Shown here in pieces: positions 34,882-43,933 of a stretch of DNA of 64,000 bases. The position numbers were made by a program, and so were the translations under genes. Location: positions 13,495-77,494 of the forward strand of contig JBCDBO010000009.1 in assembly GCA_039183535.1 (NCBI GenBank), written 5' to 3'. The notes beneath the pieces were generated by a model. That model ran no database searches and was not told the DNA's origin. It was given only the letters and a program-made list of their open reading frames with translations. The stretch comes from JBCAXA01 sp039183535 (GTDB lineage: Bacteria; Pseudomonadota; Gammaproteobacteria; Steroidobacterales; Woeseiaceae). Position 1 is the first letter of the stretch, and every line of letters starts with the position of its first letter.

Positions 34882-36339
34882 ATGAGCACGTCCATCTGGC
34901 CAAAATCGTCATCGGAGCGGGTCGCAAAGTCGATCAACGCGCATTCGGTGGTCGGCTTAGCGCTCGGTGCGTTGTTGTACATCCTCGCCATTACCGGCAC
35001 GTTGTCGGTGTTCAATCGCGAACTGCAGCGCTGGGAGCAACCGAGCGCACCCGAAATGGCGGCGATCTCACCGGACGCGGCGGCGGCGGCCGCAACCGCC
35101 GTGTTTTCGAGCGAGCCAACGCCGACCACGCATCTGTACATCAATTTCCCGCAACCGGACTTACCACGAACGGTTATCACAACCGATACCCAAGCGTTTT
35201 TCGCCAATGCCGACGGGACGGTGGCTGGGCGTGAGCACTTTCCGTGGACACAGTTTTTGTTGGACCTGCATTACTACCTGCACCTACCGACCATTCTCGG
35301 TTTAACCGTTGTCGGCGCACTCGGCGCTTTTCTGCTCGCGCTATCGATCTCGGGGTTTATGGCCCACCCGCGTATTTTTCGCGATGCGTTTACGTTTCGA
35401 CGTGGCGCTGGCCGCGTTCCGTTGCTCGATTTGCACAACCGCTTGAGTGTTTGGACCGCGCCGTTTCACATTTCCAATGCACTGACCGGCGCGATTTTGG
35501 GATTGGCCAGTATTCTGGCGTTTGCTGTCGCCAGTGCGTCGTTCGGCGGCGATACAACGGCCGTGTTCAGTCCGATCTTTGGCGGTGAGCCGGCGCCGGT
35601 TGAGGGCGACGCGCCACTCGCCAACATAGCCGGACCGCTCGCGTACATGAACGATACCTACCCGGAGCTGTTGACGACGTACTTCATCCTGCACGACCCA
35701 ACAACAGCCGGACAGCACACGACGATCATCGCTGAACACGGCGACCGACTTATTTTCGGCGACTATTACAATTTTGATGCCGCCGGAAACTACGAAGGCA
35801 ATATCGGCATTTCCGACGGCACGCTCGGCCAACAGATCGTCGGCTCGGTCTACAACGTTCACTTCGGTAACTGGGGCGGCTTACCCGTTAAGCTGGCCTA
35901 CCTCGTGTTCGGGCTGGCGCTCTGCACCGTGATCGCCAGTGGGGTGCGTATTTACTTTCAACGCCAGCGCGACCGAGGCTTAGCCATGCCACGCTGGGAA
36001 GCCGCCTGGGAGGGTGTCGTCTGGGGAACGCCGGCGCTGTTGGCACTGACGTTGTTCCTGGCCGTTATCGGCGTCACCGAAGGGCTGGGATTGGTCGCTG
36101 TTTTCTGGGGCGGCTTGGTAGGCATAGGAACAACGGCAGCCATCGTGGCTGCGGTGCTACCGATACGCCGGTATTTGAAAATCGCTGTCGGCGCGTTACT
36201 GCTGGCGACGCTACTCAGCCATACGGCGCTGCACACGGACGCAGCCGTATCTACGGCATCAATGCCGGTGTCAGCGACCGGAGTAGTGGTTGCCGGATTG
36301 TTGTTGCTTGGGCTAAGGCGCCAGTCGCGAACCGACTAG
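34882..36339 (+). CDS. PepSY-associated TM (PiuB-like) iron-regulated membrane protein
   Basis: A 485-residue membrane protein with four or more TM helices. The opening KSINAHSVVGLALGALLYIL...TGTLSVFNREL is the classic PepSY_TM start. HYYLHLP near residue 130 and the later LHNRLSVWTAPFHI contain conserved His residues that are thought to bind haem or mediate ferric reduction. PepSY/PiuB proteins accompany siderophore receptors and probably reduce or release iron at the inner membrane. The stop overlaps that of the convergent SDR gene by four bases. Confidence 0.87.
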   Translation: MSTSIWPKSSSERVAKSINAHSVVGLALGALLYILAITGTLSVFNRELQRWEQPSAPEMAAISPDAAAAAATAVFSSEPTPTTHLYINFPQPDLPRTVITTDTQAFFANADGTVAGREHFPWTQFLLDLHYYLHLPTILGLTVVGALGAFLLALSISGFMAHPRIFRDAFTFRRGAGRVPLLDLHNRLSVWTAPFHISNALTGAILGLASILAFAVASASFGGDTTAVFSPIFGGEPAPVEGDAPLANIAGPLAYMNDTYPELLTTYFILHDPTTAGQHTTIIAEHGDRLIFGDYYNFDAAGNYEGNIGISDGTLGQQIVGSVYNVHFGNWGGLPVKLAYLVFGLALCTVIASGVRIYFQRQRDRGLAMPRWEAAWEGVVWGTPALLALTLFLAVIGVTEGLGLVAVFWGGLVGIGTTAAIVAAVLPIRRYLKIAVGALLLATLLSHTALHTDAAVSTASMPVSATGVVVAGLLLLGLRRQSRTD

Positions 36340-37145
36340 CGGGCAATCCAACCGCCGTCTATCGTCAGTTCCGACCCGGTGACAAAGCGCGCCTCATCGC
36401 TCGCGAGGTAGACCACGCCGTAGCCAATATCCTCTGGCCGCGCGATCTTATTGAGCGGATGCAGCGCCGCTACTTGCTTACGAACCTCGGCGGTATCGGT
36501 GGTCCCGAACGCACCGGCCTCGGCCCAACCCGCCATCGCCTCACGCAACATGGGGGTATCTACGCAGCCGGGATGAACGGAATTAACGCGAATGTTGTAA
36601 CCGTGTTCGGCGAACTCGATAGCCATCGACTTCGTCAGATGCCTGACCGCTGCTTTGCTGGTGTTGTACGCCACTTGATTGGAATAGCCGATTTGGCCAG
36701 CAATTGATGAGATATTGACGATCGAGGCACCGGGCTCGTTGTTTGCACCAGCAACTTTCAAGTGATCGAGAAAACGTTGGGTACCAACAAAAACACTGTC
36801 GACGTTAACGGCCATCACGCGCTGCCAGTCGGTAAGCGTTATGTCCTCGTACGGCACAACCCATTCCATACCGGCGTTGTGAACCAGTATTTCGAGAGCG
36901 TCATTGGTCTTCGCGTACGACTCGGCGACGACCTGCCAGTCCTCGCTATCGGCAACATCGAGTTTGGCGGTATGCGCGGCACCGCCGGCTGTAATGATCG
37001 CGCTAGCCGTCTGCTGGGCGGCCTCGGGGTTTAAGTCGGTCACCCAGACCGTCGCGCCCTCTTTCGCAAGCAGCGTTGCGATCGCCGCTCCGATGCCTTG
37101 CCCGGCACCGGTAACCAACGCGCGTTTAGCGTGTAATCGTCCCAT
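36336..37145 (-). CDS. SDR-family NAD(P)-dependent oxidoreductase
   Basis: A 269-residue short-chain dehydrogenase/reductase: the cofactor loop TGAGQGIG, the VHNAG motif, catalytic Ser in ISSIAGQ and YxxxK in YNTSKAA, then VHPGCVDTP and the GGW C terminus. It has a good AAGGAG site. Genes before it are the cupin and TonB receptor, so it probably oxidises or reduces the transported substrate. Possible relation to acetoin/butanediol or 3-hydroxyacyl dehydrogenases is not resolvable by eye. Confidence 0.88.
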   Translation of the reverse strand: MGRLHAKRALVTGAGQGIGAAIATLLAKEGATVWVTDLNPEAAQQTASAIITAGGAAHTAKLDVADSEDWQVVAESYAKTNDALEILVHNAGMEWVVPYEDITLTDWQRVMAVNVDSVFVGTQRFLDHLKVAGANNEPGASIVNISSIAGQIGYSNQVAYNTSKAAVRHLTKSMAIEFAEHGYNIRVNSVHPGCVDTPMLREAMAGWAEAGAFGTTDTAEVRKQVAALHPLNKIARPEDIGYGVVYLASDEARFVTGSELTIDGGWIAR

Positions 37146-37163
37146 CGTCTGCTCCTTCGAACG

Positions 37164-37568
37164 CTAGCGGTTAACGTGCTCGCTCACCAGGTGCTCGAGT
37201 AAGGCGTAGTCGAGTATAGCGGTCACGTTGTCGTCGTCATCGATGTAAGCAACGGGGCCGTGGTTGGTAAATAGCAGCTCGGTCGGTTCGAGAAAAACGG
37301 TGTGATCGTGCACCGCGCCCAGCGGTTCGTAACCCCAATCGCCAGTGACCGCCGTCCCAGCACGATATTGCATCTTGCCGCGAATCACGTAGTACTCGCC
37401 GGCACCGTAGTGTCGGTGGCGAGCGAAGGCGGCGCCTTCATCACATTGAAAAATAACAGTCCAGGTTCCGGTTTCTGCGCTGGTACGCAATAGCCTAAAT
37501 CGAATACCGTCAGCTATATCGACCCAGGCCAACTCATCCGCACGGGTCAAAATGTCACCATCCACCAT
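37164..37568 (-). CDS. cupin protein, dihydroxyacetophenone/acetylacetone dioxygenase-like
   Basis: A 134-residue single cupin. The first metal motif (ARHRHYGAGEYYVIRG) supplies His, His and Glu, and the second (GAVHDHTVF) supplies His, giving a full 3-His/1-Glu non-haem iron site. The length and the DDDDNVTAILDYALL tail fit the cupin_7 group that includes 2,4'-dihydroxyacetophenone dioxygenase and acetylacetone-cleaving enzyme, which split C-C bonds next to ketones. SD AGGAGG overlaps the receptor stop. Activity is inferred. Confidence 0.78.
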   Translation of the reverse strand: MVDGDILTRADELAWVDIADGIRFRLLRTSAETGTWTVIFQCDEGAAFARHRHYGAGEYYVIRGKMQYRAGTAVTGDWGYEPLGAVHDHTVFLEPTELLFTNHGPVAYIDDDDNVTAILDYALLEHLVSEHVNR

Positions 37569-37577
37569 GCCGGCCTC

Positions 37578-39794
37578 CTACTCCGCCCCAAACCGAAACA
37601 ACGCTTCGATCCCGTAGGTTCGTGGCGGCGCCATGTTACCGGTGACGGTCGAATCGATGATGTCGCCGTTAAAGGTCGCGTTGGAAACAACCGCCTCATC
37701 GCTCACGTTGTCGACAAATGCAGCGAGCCGCCAGCCCCCATCGGTCGGCGTATAAGACACCCGGAACTTACCCCAACCAAATGCTTCCTGGAACAACTGT
37801 GAGACATTGAAGGCTGAGAAGAAGACGTCATCCTGCCACGCATAGTCCGCCCGAAACGCAAGGTTGCCAGTCGCGAGCTCGACGTCGTATTGCAGACCAA
37901 TGCTGTACTTGAACTCGGGCGCCCGCGGCAGTCGGTTGCCATCGAGTACCTGCAAACCCAGTTGCGCCGCTTTCGGATCGAGCGCAATAAAGTTAGCAAA
38001 CTCGGCATCGAGCCAAGTAGCTGCGAAGTCGAGCGTAACGTTGTCGCCGATCACCGCACGTGTTTCGACCTCAATCCCGAGAATTTCGGCTTCGGCGGCG
38101 TTACGAATTACCGTGTTGTTGTTTTCAACATCTTGGAATTGGTAGTCCTGGTAGTCATAGAAGAATACCGATGAATTGACGCGCAATCGGTTCTCAAGAA
38201 GATCACTGCGTACGCCGAACTCGTAGGCTGTGATCTCTTCGGGCTCGTACGGTGTGTTCTGGTAGCTACCGACGTTAAAGCCACCGCTCTTGAATCCTTG
38301 GCTAATACTCCCGTAGGCGAATACGTTGTCGCTAACGCTGAAGTTGAGGCCGAGTTTAGGCGTGAAATCATCGAAACTTGCTTCATCGAATTCGGCGACG
38401 TTATCAAGATCGGGCGTCGGGAAATTCTGCAGCCGCACAGCGTTGTTGCCGTCCCGAGTCTCATCGCTGTAACGCGCCCCAACAACAAGATCAAGCCGAT
38501 CGGTCAGTTGATAAGTCCCTTCGCCGAACAACGCGAGTGCGGTCGTTTCCGAAAAGCCGTTGAGCTGCAGCAAACAGCACTCATCATCAGACGCTAGCCC
38601 AAACTGCTCGTCGACAAAGGGCAAGAAATACTCATTACGTACATCGTTCTCTTCCGTGAAGTAGTACAAGCCTACGATCCAACTAAACCGACGGTCGGTC
38701 GGTGAACTCAATTGGAACTCCTGGCTGAACTGCTCATGGTCCTCTTCTCGCAACTGATCGACACCGAACGCACCGGTTGAATCAAGGTCGTTGCGGTTCA
38801 GTGGATTGGTATGCTTCAAGGCTGTCAATGACGTCAGCGTGTAGTCGCCGATATCCCAGGTCAATTTGCCACTTAAGCCCCAAATCCGCGGCCGGTTGAA
38901 GTGCGGCAGGTCGGAGTCCTGACGACGCGACAGGGGATCTTCGGGCACGAAGCCGCCGCGATCGAGAAGATACTGGCGATAAAACGCGTTGGTACCCGTA
39001 CCTGGGTTCACGTACAGCCAAACAGAGTTTGCGTCGTCCGCCTCGTAGTAGTCGGCTTTCAATTCCAGGGCAACACTGTCTGAGAACTGCACGTCAAGCG
39101 TGCCGCGCACCATGTACTCGTCGGTATCCTCGACGTCGGTAGTAACAGCCGCACCGCTCAGTGGATCTGCTACCGGTCGATTCAACAAGGTGAATCCATC
39201 TTGCTGTTCCGCTTGAGCGGCAAGACGAAATTGCACACGGTCGGACAACGGTCCAGAGATCGCGCCGAACGTCCGAAAGCGGCTGAAATTACCAGCCGTT
39301 AGTGCTGTTTCGGCGCTAAACGACTCGGTCCCGCCGCGAGTAATAACGTTAACCGAGCCACCGGTGGCATTTCGCCCGTACAGCGTACCCTGCGGTCCAC
39401 GCACAACCTCAAGCCGCTCGACGTCGAAGAAAGCCGGCACCGCGGCTGACGATCGCGACAGGTATACACCATCTTGATGTAACGCCGTGGAACTGTCCGA
39501 CCCACCGATAATGCCGGAGTAACCAATGCCGCGGATGTAAATCTGTGCTTCGCCTTGGTACAACGCGACGTTCATACTCGGCGATAACAAGCCGAGATCC
39601 TCGATGTCGTCGATAGAGCGAATCGCCATATCCTCGGCGGTCAGCGCCGTTACTGCCGCCGCGGTACTTTGCAGGTCCGTCTCGCGGCGTTGCGCCGTCA
39701 CCTTTATTTCATCGATAACATTGCTTTGCGCCGCGACATCGGTCAGGCAACACACTGTGAGTAGCAAACCGGTGCCGAGTTTTCGAACCGCCAT
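37578..39794 (-). CDS. TonB-dependent outer membrane receptor, catabolic cluster
   Basis: A 738-residue receptor with signal peptide, TonB box region (DEIKVTAQRRETDLQ), plug (VERLEVVRGPQGTLYGRNATGG) and full barrel ending in IEALFRFGAE. Sphingomonad-type receptors of this pattern import diverse organic substrates rather than siderophores. It begins the unit receptor-cupin-SDR and faces the AraC regulator gene across a 205-base control region, so it probably imports the inducer or substrate. Confidence 0.9.
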   Translation of the reverse strand: MAVRKLGTGLLLTVCCLTDVAAQSNVIDEIKVTAQRRETDLQSTAAAVTALTAEDMAIRSIDDIEDLGLLSPSMNVALYQGEAQIYIRGIGYSGIIGGSDSSTALHQDGVYLSRSSAAVPAFFDVERLEVVRGPQGTLYGRNATGGSVNVITRGGTESFSAETALTAGNFSRFRTFGAISGPLSDRVQFRLAAQAEQQDGFTLLNRPVADPLSGAAVTTDVEDTDEYMVRGTLDVQFSDSVALELKADYYEADDANSVWLYVNPGTGTNAFYRQYLLDRGGFVPEDPLSRRQDSDLPHFNRPRIWGLSGKLTWDIGDYTLTSLTALKHTNPLNRNDLDSTGAFGVDQLREEDHEQFSQEFQLSSPTDRRFSWIVGLYYFTEENDVRNEYFLPFVDEQFGLASDDECCLLQLNGFSETTALALFGEGTYQLTDRLDLVVGARYSDETRDGNNAVRLQNFPTPDLDNVAEFDEASFDDFTPKLGLNFSVSDNVFAYGSISQGFKSGGFNVGSYQNTPYEPEEITAYEFGVRSDLLENRLRVNSSVFFYDYQDYQFQDVENNNTVIRNAAEAEILGIEVETRAVIGDNVTLDFAATWLDAEFANFIALDPKAAQLGLQVLDGNRLPRAPEFKYSIGLQYDVELATGNLAFRADYAWQDDVFFSAFNVSQLFQEAFGWGKFRVSYTPTDGGWRLAAFVDNVSDEAVVSNATFNGDIIDSTVTGNMAPPRTYGIEALFRFGAE

Positions 39795-39940
39795 GTGTCT
39801 CTCCTCGCTATTCCCCGACCGAAAAAGCTACCGATACTCAGCAAACCGGGCTTGGCGGACAGAGCAGCGCGAATTGACTCTGGGTGAAGCGCGAACCACG
39901 ACTTAACAATGAGAGAACAAGGACTTACCCGATAGCGAAT

Positions 39941-39953
39941 TGGGAAATTCCCA
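39941..39953. promoter_or_regulatory. perfect palindrome overlapping a possible promoter of the AraC gene
   Basis: TGGGAAATTCCCA is a perfect 13-base palindrome. A possible -35 (TTGGGA, 39940-39945) overlaps it and a TATGTT at 39962-39967 lies 16 bases on as -10. The site is 47 bases before the AraC-type ATG and 147 from the receptor start, suiting control of either. Inferred. Confidence 0.45.
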
Positions 39954-39999
39954 GCTCGTGCTATGTTGGAGATCGCGAAGGGGCCACCGGGGGGACGCC

Positions 40000-41013
40000 A
40001 TGGCGCTTGACGACAGTGTTCGACTGCAATGGAACAGCGGCGAGGTACGACGCAAAGATCGTGCAGCCGCGTGGGAGAACATGCTTGAGCAATCGCATCT
40101 GCCCTGGCGTTTAACGAACCGGCCTGCGGACGGCTTCGACGCAACGATCGCGATGCGGCAATTCGACGGCTATCGGTTAATCCGCTGCGCCTGTGGCGCC
40201 GCCCGTGGCCGGCGCAGCATTAATGAAATCGCGCGTACCGAGGGTCGCGCACTCAGTCTTCTGCATTTGCGCCACGGCAAAGAAGCGCTGACCATTGCCG
40301 ACAATGAGATTACGTTGCAGGCAGGCGACCTAGTCCTTTGGGATAGCGAACGGCCAATGACCTTTGATGTTCCGGGTCACTTGGAAAAACTGACATTAAT
40401 GTTCCCCTACGCAGCGCTAACCAGCATTTTTCCGAACGCAACGGACTATGTCGGTCGTGTCATACCCAGCCGGCGCGGTCTGTCGACCCTGCTTACCTCG
40501 TACCTCAACTCGATTGAAAAAGAGATGTGGACGATGAGTGCTGAAGATCTGACAGCGGCCATGAAACCGACGATGGACTTGTTGGCAACGGTACTCACGA
40601 TGGAGTCGCGTTTGCCGAGACAGTCGCTCAAGACGATGACGCTGCATCGTATCCAGCAATACATCATCGATCATCTGTCTGACCCCGATCTGACGCCGAC
40701 GAATATTGCGGCCCGCAATGGGATCACACCGCGTTATCTGCATCTATTGTTTGAGGAGGAAGGGGTCAGCGTCTCACAGTGGATCCGGGAACGACGGCTC
40801 GAGCGGTGCAAAGACGATATTGCCCGGTCGTTAGCGACCGGCCGCAGCATTACGGCAATCGCGTACGACTGGGGCTTTAATCACCCGAGTCATTTTTCAC
40901 GAGCGTTTAAACAGCGCTATCGGATGGCCCCACGGAGTTACTTGCACAGCCTGGCCAAGCGAGCTGAGAAGCGCGTAGCTACAGATGCTCAAGACGCGCA
41001 CAAAGAGCGCTGA
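40000..41013 (+). CDS. AraC-family transcriptional regulator
   Basis: Encodes 337 residues from ATG 40000 after a GGGGGA site. The N-terminal half has the AraC_binding_2 (PF14525)-like fold, probably sensing a small organic molecule. The C-terminal ~100 residues hold two helix-turn-helix units: LTPTNIAARNGITPRYLHLLF and TAIAYDWGFNHPSHFSRAFKQRY. It sits divergent to the receptor-cupin-SDR unit and its end overlaps that of the E2 gene, so it is a likely regulator of both. Confidence 0.9.
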   Translation: MALDDSVRLQWNSGEVRRKDRAAAWENMLEQSHLPWRLTNRPADGFDATIAMRQFDGYRLIRCACGAARGRRSINEIARTEGRALSLLHLRHGKEALTIADNEITLQAGDLVLWDSERPMTFDVPGHLEKLTLMFPYAALTSIFPNATDYVGRVIPSRRGLSTLLTSYLNSIEKEMWTMSAEDLTAAMKPTMDLLATVLTMESRLPRQSLKTMTLHRIQQYIIDHLSDPDLTPTNIAARNGITPRYLHLLFEEEGVSVSQWIRERRLERCKDDIARSLATGRSITAIAYDWGFNHPSHFSRAFKQRYRMAPRSYLHSLAKRAEKRVATDAQDAHKER

Positions 41014-41653
41014 GGAAGGCGTTAGCTGGCGCCCCGTCGATCGCACGGTGATCGACCGTCAATGACAGTGTCCCGATCGGCGCAATGCCAAGCGCCCCAT
41101 CGTCACCGATCCACGGGCGCTGTTGAATCGCAGCGACGCCGAGGAGCGCTACCTGTGGCGCATTCAATATTGGCGTAAATCCCTCGACACGGCCGCGGCC
41201 CAAATTGCTAATCGTACTGCTTGCACCTTGCATAGCTGTGGCGCTCAGCGTTCCGGCCACCGCAGCTTCACTGAGACGGCGCCGTTCGGCAGCGATTGCA
41301 TCGATCGTCAACGCCGAGGCGTTACGGATCACCGGCACAATCAAATGCGTCGGTAATGCCAGAGCGAAGCCGAGATCGACCGTCTGCTTCGTGCTCAGCA
41401 TCCCGTCGATCAGTACCGCGTTAAACGCCGAATCGTCGACCAATTGCTGCGCGTAGCAATACGCCATGACGTCTTGGACGCTAACGTCAGGGTTGTTTGC
41501 GCTGTATTGGCGCGATGCGGCGATCAGGCGCTCAGCGTTGTACGAGGCGGTGAAACTCAGTTGCACCGTGCTGCTCAAGCTCTCGTGCATCCGCCGCGCG
41601 ACGAGCGCCCGAATTCCGGTTAAGCGAACGGCTGTTTGGCTCTCGTCGCTCAC
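40979..41653 (-). CDS. 2-oxoacid dehydrogenase E2, free catalytic acyltransferase domain
   Basis: A 224-residue acyltransferase domain with no lipoyl or peripheral-subunit-binding domain. It ends in the catalytic DHRAIDGAPANAFL (His and Asp of the HxxxDG motif). A full E2 is usually 400 or more residues; the first gene of the E2 is encoded separately just upstream, overlapping by four bases. In the intact complex it transfers an acyl group from lipoyl to CoA. The 3' end overlaps the AraC-type gene by 35 bases. Confidence 0.85.
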   Translation of the reverse strand: MSDESQTAVRLTGIRALVARRMHESLSSTVQLSFTASYNAERLIAASRQYSANNPDVSVQDVMAYCYAQQLVDDSAFNAVLIDGMLSTKQTVDLGFALALPTHLIVPVIRNASALTIDAIAAERRRLSEAAVAGTLSATAMQGASSTISNLGRGRVEGFTPILNAPQVALLGVAAIQQRPWIGDDGALGIAPIGTLSLTVDHRAIDGAPANAFLSALCARLEHL

Positions 41654-41880
41654 TCGATACGGGCGATCGTCTGACCTCGCCGAATCGGTTCCTCTTCGGC
41701 GGCTACCAGCGTCAATGTTCCGGAAGCGGGCGCTTCAATTTCATGGGCGACTTTTTCAGTCAGCACTTCGCCAATCACCTGGCCAGCCGAGACGTGCTCT
41801 CCGCTTGCGTAGAACCACGTTCCGAGCACACCTTCCTGGCCATCATCCCAGAGCTCATCCGGCACCGTCACATCGGTCAT
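41650..41880 (-). CDS. free lipoyl domain protein, partner of the split E2
   Basis: A 76-residue protein from the ATG ending at 41880. It is a single lipoyl domain with the modified Lys in GEVLTEKVAHEIEAPASGTL and the mirrored beta-hairpins of the fold. It overlaps the E1beta gene end by four bases (ATGA) and the E2 start by four. It would carry acyl groups between E1 and the free E2 domain. Requires lipoylation in trans. Confidence 0.85.
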   Translation of the reverse strand: MTDVTVPDELWDDGQEGVLGTWFYASGEHVSAGQVIGEVLTEKVAHEIEAPASGTLTLVAAEEEPIRRGQTIARIE

Positions 41881-42914
41881 CGGCTCACCCCGAGCTGTTG
41901 CTTGACGGCCGAGACCACGTGATCGGGGTTGGGCAACCACGGCCGCTCGAGAGCGGGCGAAAACGGGATCGGCACGTCGGGAAACGCGACTCGAGCTGGC
42001 GCCGATTTTAGTGACGAGAAACAGCGTTCCGTCGCAACGGCGAGAATCTCACCACTCACACCATAGCTCTGGTAGTCATCGTCGATAACGACGACGTGCC
42101 CCGTCTTTGTTACCGACGCAGCGATCGCGTCACGATCGAGTGGCACAAGGCTTCGAAGGTCGAGCACCTCGGCATCGATGTTATCAGCCGCAAGTCGCTC
42201 CGCTGCTTTTAACGCGGTATGTAGCGTGTTACCGAAACCAATCAGCGTGACATCGTTACCCGGTCGTACAATCGCCGCTTTACCGATATCGACTGTGTAG
42301 CTGTCGCTTGGTACATCGACAACCGAGCCCTTTTCGGTACCCAGCCAGCCCATACCTTGCAGGGCCTTGTGATACATGTAGATCACCGGGTTCGGGTCAC
42401 GGATTGCGGCGACCATCAGTCCTTTTGCATCGTAGGCATTCGAAGGGACAACCACTTTCATACCGGGTAAATGGGCGAAGGTGCCGTACAAGCACTGCGA
42501 GTGCTGACCCGCATCGCCATAGCCACCGCCGACCGAGGTCATTAGCACCATGGGTACCGGTGCTTTACCACCAGAGAAATAGCAGTTCTTCGCGGCTAGG
42601 TTGTAAATCGCATCCATACACACGCCAAAAAAATCGACGAACATGAGCTCGACGACCGGGCGCATACCGACGCTTGCGAGACCAACGGCCGCGCCTATAA
42701 AGGCCGTCTCGGATATCGGTGTGTCGCGCACACGATCAGGGCCAAATTCGTCGAGTAAACCCTGCGTATTGCCGAAAACGCCGCCAAGCGCGGCGATATC
42801 CTCACCCATGACCAAAACGCGCGGGTCAGCGCGCATTTCACCGGCCAGTGCCGTGGCCATTGCACGCGCAATCGTTAAACGCTCGGTCGTTGCGGTTTTT
42901 GTCGCGGTTTCCAT
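41877..42914 (-). CDS. 2-oxoacid dehydrogenase E1 component, beta subunit (acetoin dehydrogenase-like)
   Basis: Encodes 345 residues from an ATG with AGGAGA upstream. EDIAALGGVFG, DTPISETAFIGAAVGLA, GGGYGDAGQHSQ and SLVPLDRDAI are canonical E1beta segments. With E1alpha it decarboxylates or cleaves the substrate via thiamine diphosphate and loads the lipoyl arm. The sequence is most like AcoB/PdhB types. Second to third gene of the run synthetase-E1alpha-E1beta-lipoyl-E2. Confidence 0.9.
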   Translation of the reverse strand: METATKTATTERLTIARAMATALAGEMRADPRVLVMGEDIAALGGVFGNTQGLLDEFGPDRVRDTPISETAFIGAAVGLASVGMRPVVELMFVDFFGVCMDAIYNLAAKNCYFSGGKAPVPMVLMTSVGGGYGDAGQHSQCLYGTFAHLPGMKVVVPSNAYDAKGLMVAAIRDPNPVIYMYHKALQGMGWLGTEKGSVVDVPSDSYTVDIGKAAIVRPGNDVTLIGFGNTLHTALKAAERLAADNIDAEVLDLRSLVPLDRDAIAASVTKTGHVVVIDDDYQSYGVSGEILAVATERCFSSLKSAPARVAFPDVPIPFSPALERPWLPNPDHVVSAVKQQLGVSR

Positions 42915-42924
42915 TTGAGCTCTC

Positions 42925-43911
42925 CTACGCAAAGACGGCTGTCAATGCATCCGTGGCGGGCGGCAGTGGTTCGGCGCGAGCGTACGCCAATGCCGACTCG
43001 ACGCGAGCGAGTGCACGCTCGCGCATAGCTGACTCATCGGTATCGCTTAGCGTGCCGTCGCGTCGCAGGCGTTCGATGTAACGGGGAATCGGGTCGCGTT
43101 TGTCCCTGGACTCACGTTCAGCCTCTGGCCGATAGGCTTCGGCGTCACCGAGAAAATGACCTTCCAGGCGGAGCGTTTGAATTTCGATAAGCGATGGCCC
43201 ACCGCCGCTTCGTGCCCGGGCGATGGCCTCACCGGCCGTTGTATAAATCGCATCGGGATCGTTATCGGTTACGTGATAACCAGGCATCCCATAGGCAGCA
43301 GCACGCTCGGCGTTGTTCGCAACGGCTGTCGATGCCGACTTGGCCACCGAAATACCCCAGGCGTTATCCTCAATGACGAAAACCACACCGACGTTCCACA
43401 CAGCCGCAAGATTCAAGGTTTCGTGAAACGCGCCTTGGTTAGCGGCGCCCTCGCCGATAAACGCGACAGCGATACCGTCTTCCTTTTGCAACTGCCGCCC
43501 TAATGCAGCGCCAAGCGCTGGGCCCATTCCTTCTGCAATGATTCCACTGCAACAAAAGTTAACGGCCGGATCGAACAGGTGCATGTGGCCACCGCGTCCA
43601 CCCGCGAGACCACTGGCCTTACCGAATATTTCTGCAGTCATCGCTTTAAGGTCAACGCCTTTAGCGATCGCAATATGGTGCGGCCGATGCGTCGCGGTGA
43701 CGGCATCCGTCGGGGTTAGATGCGCACACACGCCGACGGCACACGGCTCCTGACCGCTTGATAGATGCATCTCACCAGGGATCGGACCGTCGGCCATGTT
43801 GAAGCGCGGCGTTTTGCCTTCCATGTAGGCGGCTTTAACGGCGTCTTCGTAATGCCGGCTAACCAGCATTGTCTCGAGCATCCACAATTGCGTCTTCGTA
43901 TCAGCATGCAT
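42925..43911 (-). CDS. 2-oxoacid dehydrogenase E1 component, alpha subunit (acetoin dehydrogenase-like)
   Basis: A 328-residue E1alpha from the ATG ending at 43911, with GAAGGT upstream. The TPP-binding motif is GEGAANQGAFHETL followed by an Asn in VIEDNAWGIS. GGRGGHMHLF and the conserved RGHFxGD-like LEGHFLGDAEAYR are present. AcoA-type E1 acts on acetoin; related enzymes act on pyruvate or branched-chain oxoacids. Gene order and ten-base spacing to E1beta show an operon. Confidence 0.9.
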   Translation of the reverse strand: MHADTKTQLWMLETMLVSRHYEDAVKAAYMEGKTPRFNMADGPIPGEMHLSSGQEPCAVGVCAHLTPTDAVTATHRPHHIAIAKGVDLKAMTAEIFGKASGLAGGRGGHMHLFDPAVNFCCSGIIAEGMGPALGAALGRQLQKEDGIAVAFIGEGAANQGAFHETLNLAAVWNVGVVFVIEDNAWGISVAKSASTAVANNAERAAAYGMPGYHVTDNDPDAIYTTAGEAIARARSGGGPSLIEIQTLRLEGHFLGDAEAYRPEAERESRDKRDPIPRYIERLRRDGTLSDTDESAMRERALARVESALAYARAEPLPPATDALTAVFA

Positions 43912-43933
43912 CGTTTTCTGACCTTCGGAATAG

